Of a DNA stretch of 64,000 nucleotides, positions 1 through 9,200 are shown one piece after another; within the stretch, counting starts at the first letter, position 1; every line of letters begins with the position of its first letter. Origin of the DNA: Candidatus Melainabacteria bacterium (lineage in GTDB: Bacteria; Cyanobacteriota; Vampirovibrionia; Obscuribacterales; Obscuribacteraceae). The notes beneath the pieces are model-generated. The model made no database searches. It had not been told where the DNA came from and worked only from the letters and a program-made list of their open reading frames with translations. The stretch lies in the NCBI GenBank assembly GCA_003963305.1, contig RXJR01000004.1, forward strand, positions 370,562 to 434,561. Reading direction: 5' to 3'. The translations under genes and the position numbers were made by a program.

Positions 1-879
1 GGCTGGCTGAGCCTGCCTGTGGCGGGCGCGATGCTTACGGCAGCAGGCATGGCGACCAAGTTCATCAAGCATGAAATGAAAGTGCAGCACCCCTTTATGG
101 ATGTTCGGTTATTTGCCAATCGGGTTGTAACCATCTCTTGCCTGTCGGTTTTCGTTACTGGAATAGGCATGTTTGGTTCGATTATGCTCCTGCCAATCTT
201 CTTTCAAAGCGTAGTCGGTATGACAGCCGCAAAATCAGGTACGCTGCTTACTCCGCTTATTGTCGTCGTCGCTTTGACCAGTATCATAGGTGGTTACTGG
301 ATGTCGAAATCAAAACGGTACAAAGCGATTCTCTACGCCGGTCTATCTTGTATGACACTCGGGACGTTCATGCTGGCGCAGATAAATACATCATCGTCGA
401 TCGCCTACATGCTCTCCAACATGCTCCTAGTAGGAGCAGGACTGGGGCTTCTTCTTCCCATCTATACGGTGGTCATACAAAATGCCGTCGACGAAAAAGA
501 TATCGGTGCAGTAACCGGTTTCAGCCAATTCTTTCGTTCAGTAGGAGGCACGACTGGCGTCGCCGTCTTTGGCACCGTCATGCTTGCCCTTTACGAGGTA
601 GGCTTGAAAGCTGGTTCAGCAGCACTTTCTACCCTCAGCCCACAGGCCCGGGCGTTGCTGCATAATCCGCTCGAATCTGCAAAGTTACATCGCAGTCTGG
701 AAAATCTGCATTTAGCGCCGCAACAGATAGACAGCATTCTTGCAGTCGTCAAACAGTCACTGGTTGATTCGATTGACAAAATCTTCTTTCTATACGGAAT
801 GCTGCTTCTAGCAACGCTTATTGCTACTCTCTTCTTGGCAGAGTTACCTCTTCGTGAGAAGCCGAGTTCTGCTGATTGA
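1..879 (+). CDS. MFS drug exporter, DHA2/EmrB-QacA type, C-terminal part
   Basis: The reading frame is open from base 1, so the N-terminal half lies outside the window. What remains has about seven to eight hydrophobic helices. It includes the segment FFRSVGGTTGVAVFG (near 530-575), typical of the C-terminal half of 14-helix DHA2 proton-driven multidrug exporters, and ends with a membrane helix before a short charged tail (LPLREKPSSAD). Family role: inner-membrane efflux of hydrophobic or cationic compounds in exchange for protons; the substrate cannot be told from this part. The last 56 bases overlap the longest 3' end of the convergent response-regulator gene on the other strand, so the two genes share their ends tail to tail. 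Confidence 0.85.
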   Translation, partial: GWLSLPVAGAMLTAAGMATKFIKHEMKVQHPFMDVRLFANRVVTISCLSVFVTGIGMFGSIMLLPIFFQSVVGMTAAKSGTLLTPLIVVVALTSIIGGYWMSKSKRYKAILYAGLSCMTLGTFMLAQINTSSSIAYMLSNMLLVGAGLGLLLPIYTVVIQNAVDEKDIGAVTGFSQFFRSVGGTTGVAVFGTVMLALYEVGLKAGSAALSTLSPQARALLHNPLESAKLHRSLENLHLAPQQIDSILAVVKQSLVDSIDKIFFLYGMLLLATLIATLFLAELPLREKPSSAD

Positions 880-1636
880 TAAAATCTTTGATTCGGGAAA
901 AAGCAAGAGAGAGCGCTGTAAAACCCTCCTTTGCTTCGTGAAAGTCTTTAAGACCGGCAGAACGCTCCAGTAGCAAACAAATTTTGGCGGCTCCTTTAGC
1001 GCCCACCGAAGCACTAGAGCCTTTCAGTTCATGAGCTAAATAAGCGAGCTTATCGCCATTGCTTTCCGTGATTGACTGATCAATCTCTTGCATCAATCTA
1101 TTCGTGCTTCTCACAAATGTAGCCAGCACGTCACCGACTTCCTCACCGTAATAATCATGCAGTTCTGCCAGATCGATTGGCGGCTCGATTTCTGAAACAA
1201 ATAAAGCTGGTTGGGCAAATTTTTTGGAAAGCTCCTGATTCCTCAAGACGATATCTTTCTGCAACCAGTGATGGAGCTTAATTTTCAACATCTGCCTGTC
1301 AATCGGTTTGGAGATATAGTCGTCCATTCCGGCTGAAATACAACGTTCTTTATCACCGACCATAGAAAGAGCAGTAACAGCGATTATCGGCGTGTAGCTG
1401 CCCCGTAGAGCCTCTAATTTGCGGATCGCTTTTGTTGCTTCAAAGCCATCCATCTCAGGCATCTGACAGTCCATAAGGATGACTGCGTAGACTTCCCTCT
1501 CAACTGCATGCAGCGCTTTCTTGCCACTGTCTACAACATCTGCAATCAGACCCAATTGCTGCAACAGTAGTGTCGCCATCTTTTGATTGACGATGTTATC
1601 TTCAACGAGAAGAACCTTCTTGTTATCATCAGGCAT
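824..1636 (-). CDS. Response regulator with C-terminal HPt domain
   Basis: An N-terminal receiver domain (KKVLLVEDNIVNQKMA, phospho-acceptor Asp in ILMDCQMPEMDG, conserved Lys in YISKPID) is followed by a linker and a histidine-phosphotransfer domain whose phosphorylatable His sits in YLAHELKGSSASVGA. REC-HPt proteins normally pass phosphate onward in multistep phosphorelays and are usually the detached C-terminal half of a hybrid kinase. No output domain is present. The start is taken at 1636, because GAGG lies about 8 bases upstream; the frame stays open to a TTG at 1735, which would overlap the upstream gene. It is the last gene of the kinase-REC-HHE-REC/HPt group, so it likely takes phosphate from the PAS histidine kinase encoded upstream. 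Confidence 0.85.
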   Translation of the reverse strand: MPDDNKKVLLVEDNIVNQKMATLLLQQLGLIADVVDSGKKALHAVEREVYAVILMDCQMPEMDGFEATKAIRKLEALRGSYTPIIAVTALSMVGDKERCISAGMDDYISKPIDRQMLKIKLHHWLQKDIVLRNQELSKKFAQPALFVSEIEPPIDLAELHDYYGEEVGDVLATFVRSTNRLMQEIDQSITESNGDKLAYLAHELKGSSASVGAKGAAKICLLLERSAGLKDFHEAKEGFTALSLAFSRIKDFINQQNSASHEEVTLPRRE

Positions 1637-1725
1637 AAGAAGGACCTCACTACGGTCATCTAATTTTCTCTTTCTGCCGACAAGCGGCAAACTGATCTTG
1701 CCCATATAAATGATTGAAATAATCG

Positions 1726-2262
1726 TCACGCACAACGGCGTCGTATCGAAAACGGAGGCTGGAAGCGACTCTCACCGCGACAATCAGTGAGCTTGCGACA
1801 GAGCTTCTGTTTCAGCTCGATTCTGTAAGTTTCCATTCGATCCGCCATGCTGGCGAGCTGGCTGCGCCAATCAACGGCCCACTTCTCCATCTGTCTAAAA
1901 AGACCTTCGTCTTTGTGCACATGCTGCTCGAAACGCTCACTTAAAAGAGCCAGAGTAGATTCAAGCGGCGCTTCGCTTGCGTATGTACTCTCCAACTCGA
2001 GCATCAGTGTGAGCATGAAGTACAGTTCTTTGCCAAGCTCTGCTATTTGCTTTTGATCGACGACCGGAGCCAGTGACGGATAAAAGAATTGCTGCTCGAG
2101 CACCGACAAAATTCGCAAATCAAGAAATAGTTCTGCCAGCACACGGTCCTGCTCAGCTTTGTCAGCCGCGCTTCTCAGCCGCGCCATCAAATCCTTTATG
2201 TGACCGTGATCGGCACGCAGCATGCCAATTACCTGCGCGCTGCCTTGAGCATCTTCACCCAT
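1726..2262 (-). CDS. Hemerythrin-like (HHE) domain protein
   Basis: A 178-residue, mostly helical protein with the spacing of the hemerythrin HHE cation-binding family: a first helix with RADHGHIKDL, a second with SVLEQQFFYPSL, a third with ELYFMLTLMLELES and a fourth with FEQHVHKDEGLFRQM. Several expected His ligands are replaced (the second helix has LEQQ where HHxxEE is usual, and the third lacks His), so a full di-iron site is doubtful. HHE proteins bind O2, NO or iron and often serve as sensors. Its place between two receiver-domain genes suggests a sensory or modulatory part in the phosphorelay. The ATG at 2262 has GAGGTGGGAG just upstream. The C-terminal extension after residue 150 is basic and of unknown role. 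Confidence 0.7.
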   Translation of the reverse strand: MGEDAQGSAQVIGMLRADHGHIKDLMARLRSAADKAEQDRVLAELFLDLRILSVLEQQFFYPSLAPVVDQKQIAELGKELYFMLTLMLELESTYASEAPLESTLALLSERFEQHVHKDEGLFRQMEKWAVDWRSQLASMADRMETYRIELKQKLCRKLTDCRGESRFQPPFSIRRRCA

Positions 2263-2376
2263 GCTCCCACCTCTGCTCTTAATATGCGTTTACTAAAATA
2301 GTTGTCGATCTGTGAACAGAAAAGTTCCCAGGTATCGAACCGCGTCCACAGGTTAGAACGACAGCCTGTGGGTATT

Positions 2377-2760
2377 TCAGCTGGCAGCCGGCAGCCAACG
2401 ATCGAGAAGTTCCCTCAACTGGCCAAGCATAACGGGCTTAAAAATAAAGTCGTCCATGCCGGCATCAAGACATCTCTGTCTGTCCGGGTTAGCAGTCATA
2501 GCGATAATCGGCACACGAGCGTTGTTCTTGGAATTTTCCAACTGACGAATTGCGCTGGTCGCTTCAATGCCATCCATTCGCGGCATTTGTATATCCATCA
2601 AAATGAGAGAATAGTCAACCCTGGCCGCCTTCTCCACAGCTTCACTGCCGTCGGCTACAGCATGACCTTCGAAACCAAGTTTCGCCAGCTGCTTAGTGGC
2701 GAGAAGACGCAGTGTCTCATCGTCTTCAACGACTAAAATCACTTTCGCGTTACTGCTCAT
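2377..2760 (-). CDS. Single-domain response regulator (REC only)
   Basis: A 127-residue protein made of one receiver domain: acidic pair in LVVEDDETLR, phospho-acceptor Asp in LILMDIQMPRMDG, Thr in IIAMTANPD and Lys in FIFKPVM. There is no output domain, so it acts either as a phosphate shuttle or by protein contact, in the manner of CheY or Spo0F. Its start overlaps the 3' end of the PAS histidine kinase by 11 bases, which implies translational coupling and makes that kinase the likely phosphodonor. The neighbouring REC-HPt gene could be the next carrier. Confidence 0.9.
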   Translation of the reverse strand: MSSNAKVILVVEDDETLRLLATKQLAKLGFEGHAVADGSEAVEKAARVDYSLILMDIQMPRMDGIEATSAIRQLENSKNNARVPIIAMTANPDRQRCLDAGMDDFIFKPVMLGQLRELLDRWLPAAS

Positions 2761-4405
2761 GGTTAGCCTTCGCTAAAACCTCCATGGGAACTTCAAACCA
2801 GAAATCGGAGCCTTTTCCAATTACAGAGGATACACCAATATCACCCGACATGAGTTTGATTAAGCGTCTGCATATTGATAAACCTAAACCTACACCGCCG
2901 TACTTGCGAGTATTCGAACCGTCGACTTGAACGAACGGCTGGAACAGAGTCTCCTGCTGAGCCTTCTCGATGCCGATTCCGGTATCACTTACGGTGAAGC
3001 GCACTATCATACCGCCGGCGAACTGACGGGCTTCTGTGACGGAGACGTTTATCTTTCCCTTCTCTGTAAACTTGATGGCATTGGCGGTGATGTTGTTGAG
3101 CACTTGCTGAATACGCAATTTATCGCCCATCATTTTCCGCGGAATATTCTCATCTATGCGCGAGACCAGGGCGATCCGCTTCTGTTCAGCACTGGCTGAA
3201 ATGCTCTGCAGGCTTGCTTGCACCAGATCGTGAATATCAACCTCCGCTTTCTCCAGATACAATTTGCCTGCTTCCAGTCTGGAAAAATCCAGCAACTCAT
3301 TTACCACTTTCAAAAGATTTTGAGCCGACTCATAGATATATACAGCCAGTTCCTTCTGTTCAGGCTCAAGACCCATTTCAAGCAACAATTCAGTCATTCC
3401 AAGAACGCCGCTCATAGGAGTACGCAACTCGTGACTGATGTTAGAGACAAATTGCGATTTCAATTCGGAGGCCGCTAGCGCTTCATCACGAGCGGCAAGC
3501 AGTGCCTCCTCAACTTGCTTACGAGGAGTTATATCGCGCAGCACAGCTGCACCGCCGCGCAATTTCCCGTCTTTATCTCGCAGCGGCTGAGCGCTGGCAC
3601 TGACCGTAATGCCTTCATTATGATAGGGAGTGCGTACAAACAACTCCAGATCACGCACTTCCTCGCCTTTGATAGCGCGTGCCAGCGGCAATTCCTCCTG
3701 GGCATAGCGCGTCACTTTATCAGGCATGAAAAGTCCGTATTTACCACGCGCATTGTCCAGTCCATGCAGTTTGATAGCAGCAGGGTTGAACAGAAGCAAA
3801 GCTCCACTTTGATCGACGGCAATGACAGGATCACCGATGTTATTCAAAATCAGTTCGAGAAGTTCGCTCTTTTCCCGCATTTGCTCTTGCTTCTGCTTTT
3901 CGGCAGTGATATCAAATGCAATACCACCAAGAAAACAGCGCCTCCGTGAGTCAAAAATGGGAAATCGATGAACATGCCATGTTTTCGTCACGCCGTCGGC
4001 ATCAGTAATTTCTTCTTGCTCTGACGATGCGCATTGATTCGTCAGTACTTCGTGATCGCGCAAGCGGATCTTTTTAAAGAATTCCTCGCCTAGCCACGAT
4101 GAAGCGTTTCTGCCGATCAAATCGCATCGTCTGACTCCGAACTGACGCTCAAATTCCTCGTTGATAAAGACGTAACAACCTTGATCGTCTTTCACAAAAC
4201 AAGGCGCCGCGCAGTCGTCGAAAAAAAACTTAAAAAGAGACGAACTCTGTGGCACAGCCTCGAGGCGCTCACCATCCGAATCGCCACGGGTGACAGCAAG
4301 TAGCTCGCCGTCTCCAGTTTCGGTGACGTCGACTATCGGCCTACCTCCGCTGCTTTTCACTTTCGAAGGTTGCGACAATTCTTCCATCTCTACCGCCGGA
4401 AACAC
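2750..4405 (-). CDS. PAS-domain sensor histidine kinase
   Basis: A 551-residue soluble kinase with no membrane helix. After about 50 unstructured residues come two PAS domains: the first includes FFDDCAAPCFVKDDQGCYVFIN with a PAC-like HVHRFPIFDSRRRCFLG, the second includes ILNNIGDPVIAVDQSGALLLFN. A HisKA domain follows, with SNISHELRTPMSGVLG (His near residue 324), then a HATPase_c domain with DTGIGI and GVGLGLSICRRL. It autophosphorylates in response to an intracellular cue (redox, ligand or light are all possible for PAS; no heme or flavin signature was identified). It lacks its own receiver, which is supplied by the overlapping downstream REC gene and the REC-HPt gene. It is the first gene of the signalling group. 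Confidence 0.93.
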   Translation of the reverse strand: MFPAVEMEELSQPSKVKSSGGRPIVDVTETGDGELLAVTRGDSDGERLEAVPQSSSLFKFFFDDCAAPCFVKDDQGCYVFINEEFERQFGVRRCDLIGRNASSWLGEEFFKKIRLRDHEVLTNQCASSEQEEITDADGVTKTWHVHRFPIFDSRRRCFLGGIAFDITAEKQKQEQMREKSELLELILNNIGDPVIAVDQSGALLLFNPAAIKLHGLDNARGKYGLFMPDKVTRYAQEELPLARAIKGEEVRDLELFVRTPYHNEGITVSASAQPLRDKDGKLRGGAAVLRDITPRKQVEEALLAARDEALAASELKSQFVSNISHELRTPMSGVLGMTELLLEMGLEPEQKELAVYIYESAQNLLKVVNELLDFSRLEAGKLYLEKAEVDIHDLVQASLQSISASAEQKRIALVSRIDENIPRKMMGDKLRIQQVLNNITANAIKFTEKGKINVSVTEARQFAGGMIVRFTVSDTGIGIEKAQQETLFQPFVQVDGSNTRKYGGVGLGLSICRRLIKLMSGDIGVSSVIGKGSDFWFEVPMEVLAKANHEQ

Positions 4406-4640
4406 TTCAGAAAAAACGTGCAGGTGAATAACTACCCGTCGACTATCAGTGACTAGTAAGATCCTACCTCGATTGTCCGTCAGTGGACGAGCTAAGGCGA
4501 TAATTAATGAGACCGCAGAAAATATGTGCCGTCAATGACTGCAGGATGGGCTGCCACTGGCGCAGAAGTGGATAGAGGAGTCGTCCCCGTAACAAAGTTT
4601 CAAGCGCTGCCCGCCAGACTAAACAGGGCGGAATATGTCT

Positions 4641-5771
4641 CTATCGAGCCCCAACTGGTTGTTGCAACTGCGACAGCAGCACGTTTGCAGAGGCCAGGTC
4701 CGCAGTCTTCTCTACAGGCTTCAACTTGACAGGCTCAGTAGTCACCTCACCAGTCATAACACAGCGGTCTGCTACCTCAACATTGTTACCAAGAACAGAG
4801 TCTATTAATATGGCATTGGCGCCAACAGTTGTGCCGGCCCAGATGATCGAGTCTTCGATAACTGCACCAGATTTGATGTGACAGTTATCACCGATTATGA
4901 CGTGACCTTTCAGCGTCACGCCCGGGTCGAGGCGAGAATTCTTACCGATCAATACTCTGGCATCTATGTTGCAATCAGAAGCCACTGAGGCTCCAGAATC
5001 GTACCAACCGTGTTGAGTTTTCTGCCCCGGCAATTCGATATCAATCAAGCCTTTCAATGCATCAAAGCTCGATAACTTGTAATTTTCCATTGTGCCGATA
5101 TCAGACCAGTATCCAAATACCTGAACACCTAAAACTGGCAAACCTTTCTCGACGAGCGACGGAAACAACTGCCGACCAAAACCGTATTGACCATCTGCTG
5201 GCATATGGTCGAACACTTCCGGCTCGAGGACATATATGCCTGTTGATGCCAGATCTGAAATAGCTTCTTCGGGCGAAGGCTTCTCCTGGAAGCCTTTGAT
5301 GAATGAATCGGCGTCAGTCACAGCGACACCGAAGTGTCGAACATCTGCCACCTTCTGTAGTGCTATCGTAGCGATCGCACCTTTGGACTTATGCTGCTCG
5401 ACCACGTAAGAGATGTCTGCATCAGTGATCAGATCTCCCATGATCACAAGGAAGGTTCCATCCTGGAGAAATTTGCGGCAGGAACGAACTCCACCGGCAT
5501 CTCCCGATAAGATCTGCTCATGTTTGTAGGTCAGGTTCATGTCCAAGTTGCTGCCGTCACCGAAGTAAGCGGGCACCTGTTCAGGCAAGTGATGAACATT
5601 GGAGACGATGTCGTTGATATTGTGGCGTTTCAGTAGAGCGAGAATATGCTCCATGACCGGTCGATTAGCGAGCGGAACGAGAGGTTTGGGAGTTGACCTT
5701 GTCAACGGATCAAGACGCGAGCCAACACCAGCGGCCAGAACCATTGCCTTCAGGCCCTTAATTGTTTCCAT
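4641..5771 (-). CDS. Sugar-1-phosphate nucleotidyltransferase (mannose-1-phosphate guanylyltransferase-like)
   Basis: The N-terminal nucleotidyltransferase domain carries the signature AMVLAAGVGSRLDPLT and STPKPLVPLANRPVMEH, a Mg-binding Asp in VIMGDLITDADI, and EKP in FQEKPSPEEA. Residues from about 255 on form a left-handed beta-helix with hexapeptides (CNIDARVLIGKNSRLDPGV, VIIGDNCHIKSGAVIEDS). This layout fits the GDP-mannose or dTDP/UDP-glucose pyrophosphorylases that make activated sugars for surface polysaccharides. The exact sugar and nucleotide cannot be read from the sequence. The 235 bases between its stop and the PAS kinase start suggest separate control. Start ATG at 5771. Confidence 0.85.
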   Translation of the reverse strand: METIKGLKAMVLAAGVGSRLDPLTRSTPKPLVPLANRPVMEHILALLKRHNINDIVSNVHHLPEQVPAYFGDGSNLDMNLTYKHEQILSGDAGGVRSCRKFLQDGTFLVIMGDLITDADISYVVEQHKSKGAIATIALQKVADVRHFGVAVTDADSFIKGFQEKPSPEEAISDLASTGIYVLEPEVFDHMPADGQYGFGRQLFPSLVEKGLPVLGVQVFGYWSDIGTMENYKLSSFDALKGLIDIELPGQKTQHGWYDSGASVASDCNIDARVLIGKNSRLDPGVTLKGHVIIGDNCHIKSGAVIEDSIIWAGTTVGANAILIDSVLGNNVEVADRCVMTGEVTTEPVKLKPVEKTADLASANVLLSQLQQPVGAR

Positions 5772-6252
5772 TCTCTAATCCTCGTAATTCAGCGCAGCAT
5801 GACATCCTCAAGCAACAAGCAAGAGGAGAAAAATCTAAAAAAGCGAAAGTTTCAGGCACGACTAACAGCGGCATCAGACCTGTTTTTCGTAGATCGTAAC
5901 GACCCACGGAAGCCATCGACTGCAACTTTCAACTCCCTAATAGCGACAACCAACGTTGTGACGAGCGTCACAAAAGATATCACCTTTCGAATAGTTCCAA
6001 ACATTTATTCGGTCTCCATTAACTAACAGTGAGCTTTGGTTGCATGACGGTTTCAGGCTTTGCTAGTTCCCGTAGTGAAAGCAACTGGCAAGTTAGAAAA
6101 GCTGCATTTTACCGAGACCTCAAATGAATGTTAGTGGGAACTTAGGCGCCTGTTCGGCAGTCGAAAATATATAGAGTAAGGATCGCCACTCGACAGATTC
6201 AAGTGCGCCTATACTTAGGACTCACCGTCGCGGCGGTGCCTGAGGGTGATCA
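5772..6252. other. Intergenic region between divergent genes
   Basis: These 481 bases separate the minus-strand nucleotidyltransferase from the plus-strand AsmA-like gene and must hold both promoters. A -10-like TATACT lies at 6210-6215 and AATATATAGA near 6167, but no well-spaced -35 partner is visible. A 75-codon open frame at 5799-6026 has no ribosome binding site and a composition unlike its neighbours, so it is not called. No RNA gene or terminator was recognised. Confidence 0.5.
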
Positions 6253-9200
6253 TTGATAGACCTCCAATCGCAAACTAGCGAACGCGCTACTCGTTCGCCC
6301 CGCAAGCAGTGGGGGTGGATAGTCGGCGTCGTCCTACTTGTCGGTGTGGTCGGCTATTTGACCGGGCAGTACTACTTGCGCAAAGTGCTGAGCACCTGGT
6401 CTCGAGCAAGACTGGAGTCGGTGATCAGTGAAAATATGAATCGCCAGGTGCATCTAGGCAGTGTGCGGTGGTCCGTCGGTCTGCCAGGGATAATCTTTCA
6501 CGCAGACAAAATCACCATAAACGAACTAAACGGTAAGCCGTTTGTCGAGGCCGGTCGAACAGAAATTGCCGTGGCACTGATTCCGCTGATTCGTTCTAAA
6601 GAGTTGATGCTTTCCAATCTCAACTTCACAAATCCAGAAATATGGGCGACGCGATTATCTAATACGAAATGGAACTTTTCAGATTTACCGGAGTTGCCGG
6701 CGCTGAAAGATTTGTCGCATCTAGGTGTTCATGCAGGCAGAGTCCACATAACCGACATTCGCAGACCGAAGATGCAATTAGACTTCGAATCCATCGAAGC
6801 AAAAATGGACCGGCCGTTTTATAGAAAAGGCTGGCCGTTCGCAATTTCAATGGACCTGAAACACCCTTCCTTTACCACGCATTTCGAGATCGATGGCACC
6901 GGTCACGGAGACCCAAAACTCTGGAAAGACAACCAATTTGCCTTCAACGCCAAAGTAAAAGATCTGGTGCTGGCTGACTTTGAAGACTTCACCGGACCAC
7001 TCTCGCTTCCAGACATAGGCTCCCCAATCAATGCCACCTTTTCAGGCGAAGGAATCCCAAATCAGGGCATAAAAGCGAAGACCTCCATCGAGACGCCAAA
7101 GTTCACCCTATCAGCCCAGAAAATCGAAGAAACCGGGCCGCTGCCGTTTTTGCCCGACAAAGATGGAGTACCGGTGCCGTTTGATCGGGCCGACTTGAAA
7201 GTGACGAATGTTCATTTCGAGTACCCACAGGGCAAACTGGCGGTTAAATCTCTCAACGGCGAAATTCATCTAACCAGAGAAAAACTGGCTTTTGAAAAGA
7301 CGAAAGGGCGCCTCGGTCACAGCGAGTTTGAGGCAGATGGCTGGGTCGACGCCAATCGCAAAGCCGATATACGTTATCACGGCAAGCATATTCAGCTCGA
7401 TGAAGTCAGGCAGACGCTCGACGCTCTCAAAATTCCGGCACCAGATGTGGTGCACCAGCCGATGTACGGCACTGTCAAGGAAGCTCTGATGACGCTGCAA
7501 GGCGACCTGACGGGCAATTCGGGGTCGCCGCGCATCACACTCAATGCCACGCCGGAGAAACTCTATTACATGCCCAGGGAGCCACAGAGGCTTTTTGAGC
7601 TGGGCGGCGGCAAAGTTGATTACAACGGCACCACTGCCACGTTTACCAACTTGACAGGAAAACTTGGCAGAGGCTCCTTCTCGCTGGATGGCACTTCGGA
7701 GTTGAGCGAAAAAGGCAAAGTCGATGTTCGCGTTGCCAGCAATGACATAGATCTTTCAGACGTAAAGACTTTGCTCAAAGAAGCAAAAATAGACAGCCCT
7801 CTAGTCAACGAACAGACCCTCTACGGTCGCATCAGAAGCGCTCGGGGCGAAGTCAAGGGCAGCCTCAAGAATCCATCCATCGCGCTCAAAGTAGTGCCGA
7901 TCAATCTCTACTATCAGCCGACCAACTCAAAAACGCGCATATTTGAAGTGAACGGTGGTGAAATCGGCATAGTCAATCAATCGCTTGATTTTCGCGACAC
8001 AAGCGGCACTTTAGGCAACGGCAAATTCTGGCTAAACGGTTCAGTAGGAGCCAGTCCCAGCGCACCAGTGAATGTCAAAATCCGAGCCGAAAATATCGAT
8101 CTGTCCAACGTAAAAATGGCCATGCAGGCCATGAAAGTACAGTCTCCACTGTTGGCTGAACAGCTCCTTTACGGCGTAGTGAAAAAAGTGGACCTCAGTC
8201 TGAGCGGCTCACCTAAAGTTCCGACCATTTCGATGACCGCCCTACCTAAAGATATTACCTATCAGCCGCTCGGCTCGAGCCGAGCCGTGCACCTGATGAA
8301 CGGTAAAGTAATCTACGACAAAGATACGCTCTCATTGCAAGATGTTGACGTAAGCAGCCCAAGAAGCAGGTTGCGCACCAGCCTCAGTATCAACAATCTT
8401 TCCAAAGCAACATCGTCCATTTCCAGCTTTTCTGTTGATACACCTAACTTCGACTTGAGTGATTTGCATTCATACCTGGCTGCGGCAAACACACCCAAGC
8501 CAATACGCGATCGCTACCTCAAAGAAATGTCGGATTTCAACATCACACCACCAAAAGGAAAAGTCCGAGGTCATGTCGCTATTAACGTCAACGGCGGCAA
8601 TGTTACAGCCACAGGAGACATGAGTTTCGATGAAGTAGCGGCGCGCGTCTCCGGGTTTCCTATCAGTCACGTCAAAGGGCACTTCCTGACGGCAGGTAAA
8701 AATCTCAACATCGACAGCATCACAGGCAATCTGGGCAAAACTGATTTCAACGCCTCAGGCAGTGTGACCAACTTTACCGACAAAACGACAAAGGCCTACA
8801 ACATCAAGGTTCTGACCCACATCGACTTAAATGACTTCTTCAACGTCATGGGTCAAAAACAAGACCAGCAGGCAAGAGAACTTGTTTCGTCAGGACCGCT
8901 GCCGATCACGGCACAGCTGACGGGCACAGAAAAGACCGTGACGGCGGTTTTCCAGGGCTCCGTACCGGCGAACCAGGAGTTCAGCTTCGTCGGACCTTTT
9001 GGCACACTTTCTAAACCAAAGACCGAACCTGCCACCGCATCTGGTACCTTGATGCTGCAAGACAACAAGATCACTCTGCAAAATGTTCAACTGCAAGCCG
9101 GAATCGCCATCATTCGAATCAATGGAGTTTACAACTCACCGACATCAGAAGATAGGGCGCCAAACATAGACATTACCCTGGATCTTCCTAACCCGATACA

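Noticed and set aside
2300-2400. A GGTTCGATACC stretch (minus strand) resembling a tRNA T-loop
   Set aside because: No acceptor stem, D-arm or anticodon arm can be formed around it, and the upstream part is coding.
5799-6026. 75-residue frame in the intergenic region before the AsmA-like gene
   Set aside because: No Shine-Dalgarno, no recognisable motif, low-complexity start, and it occupies the space needed for the divergent promoters.
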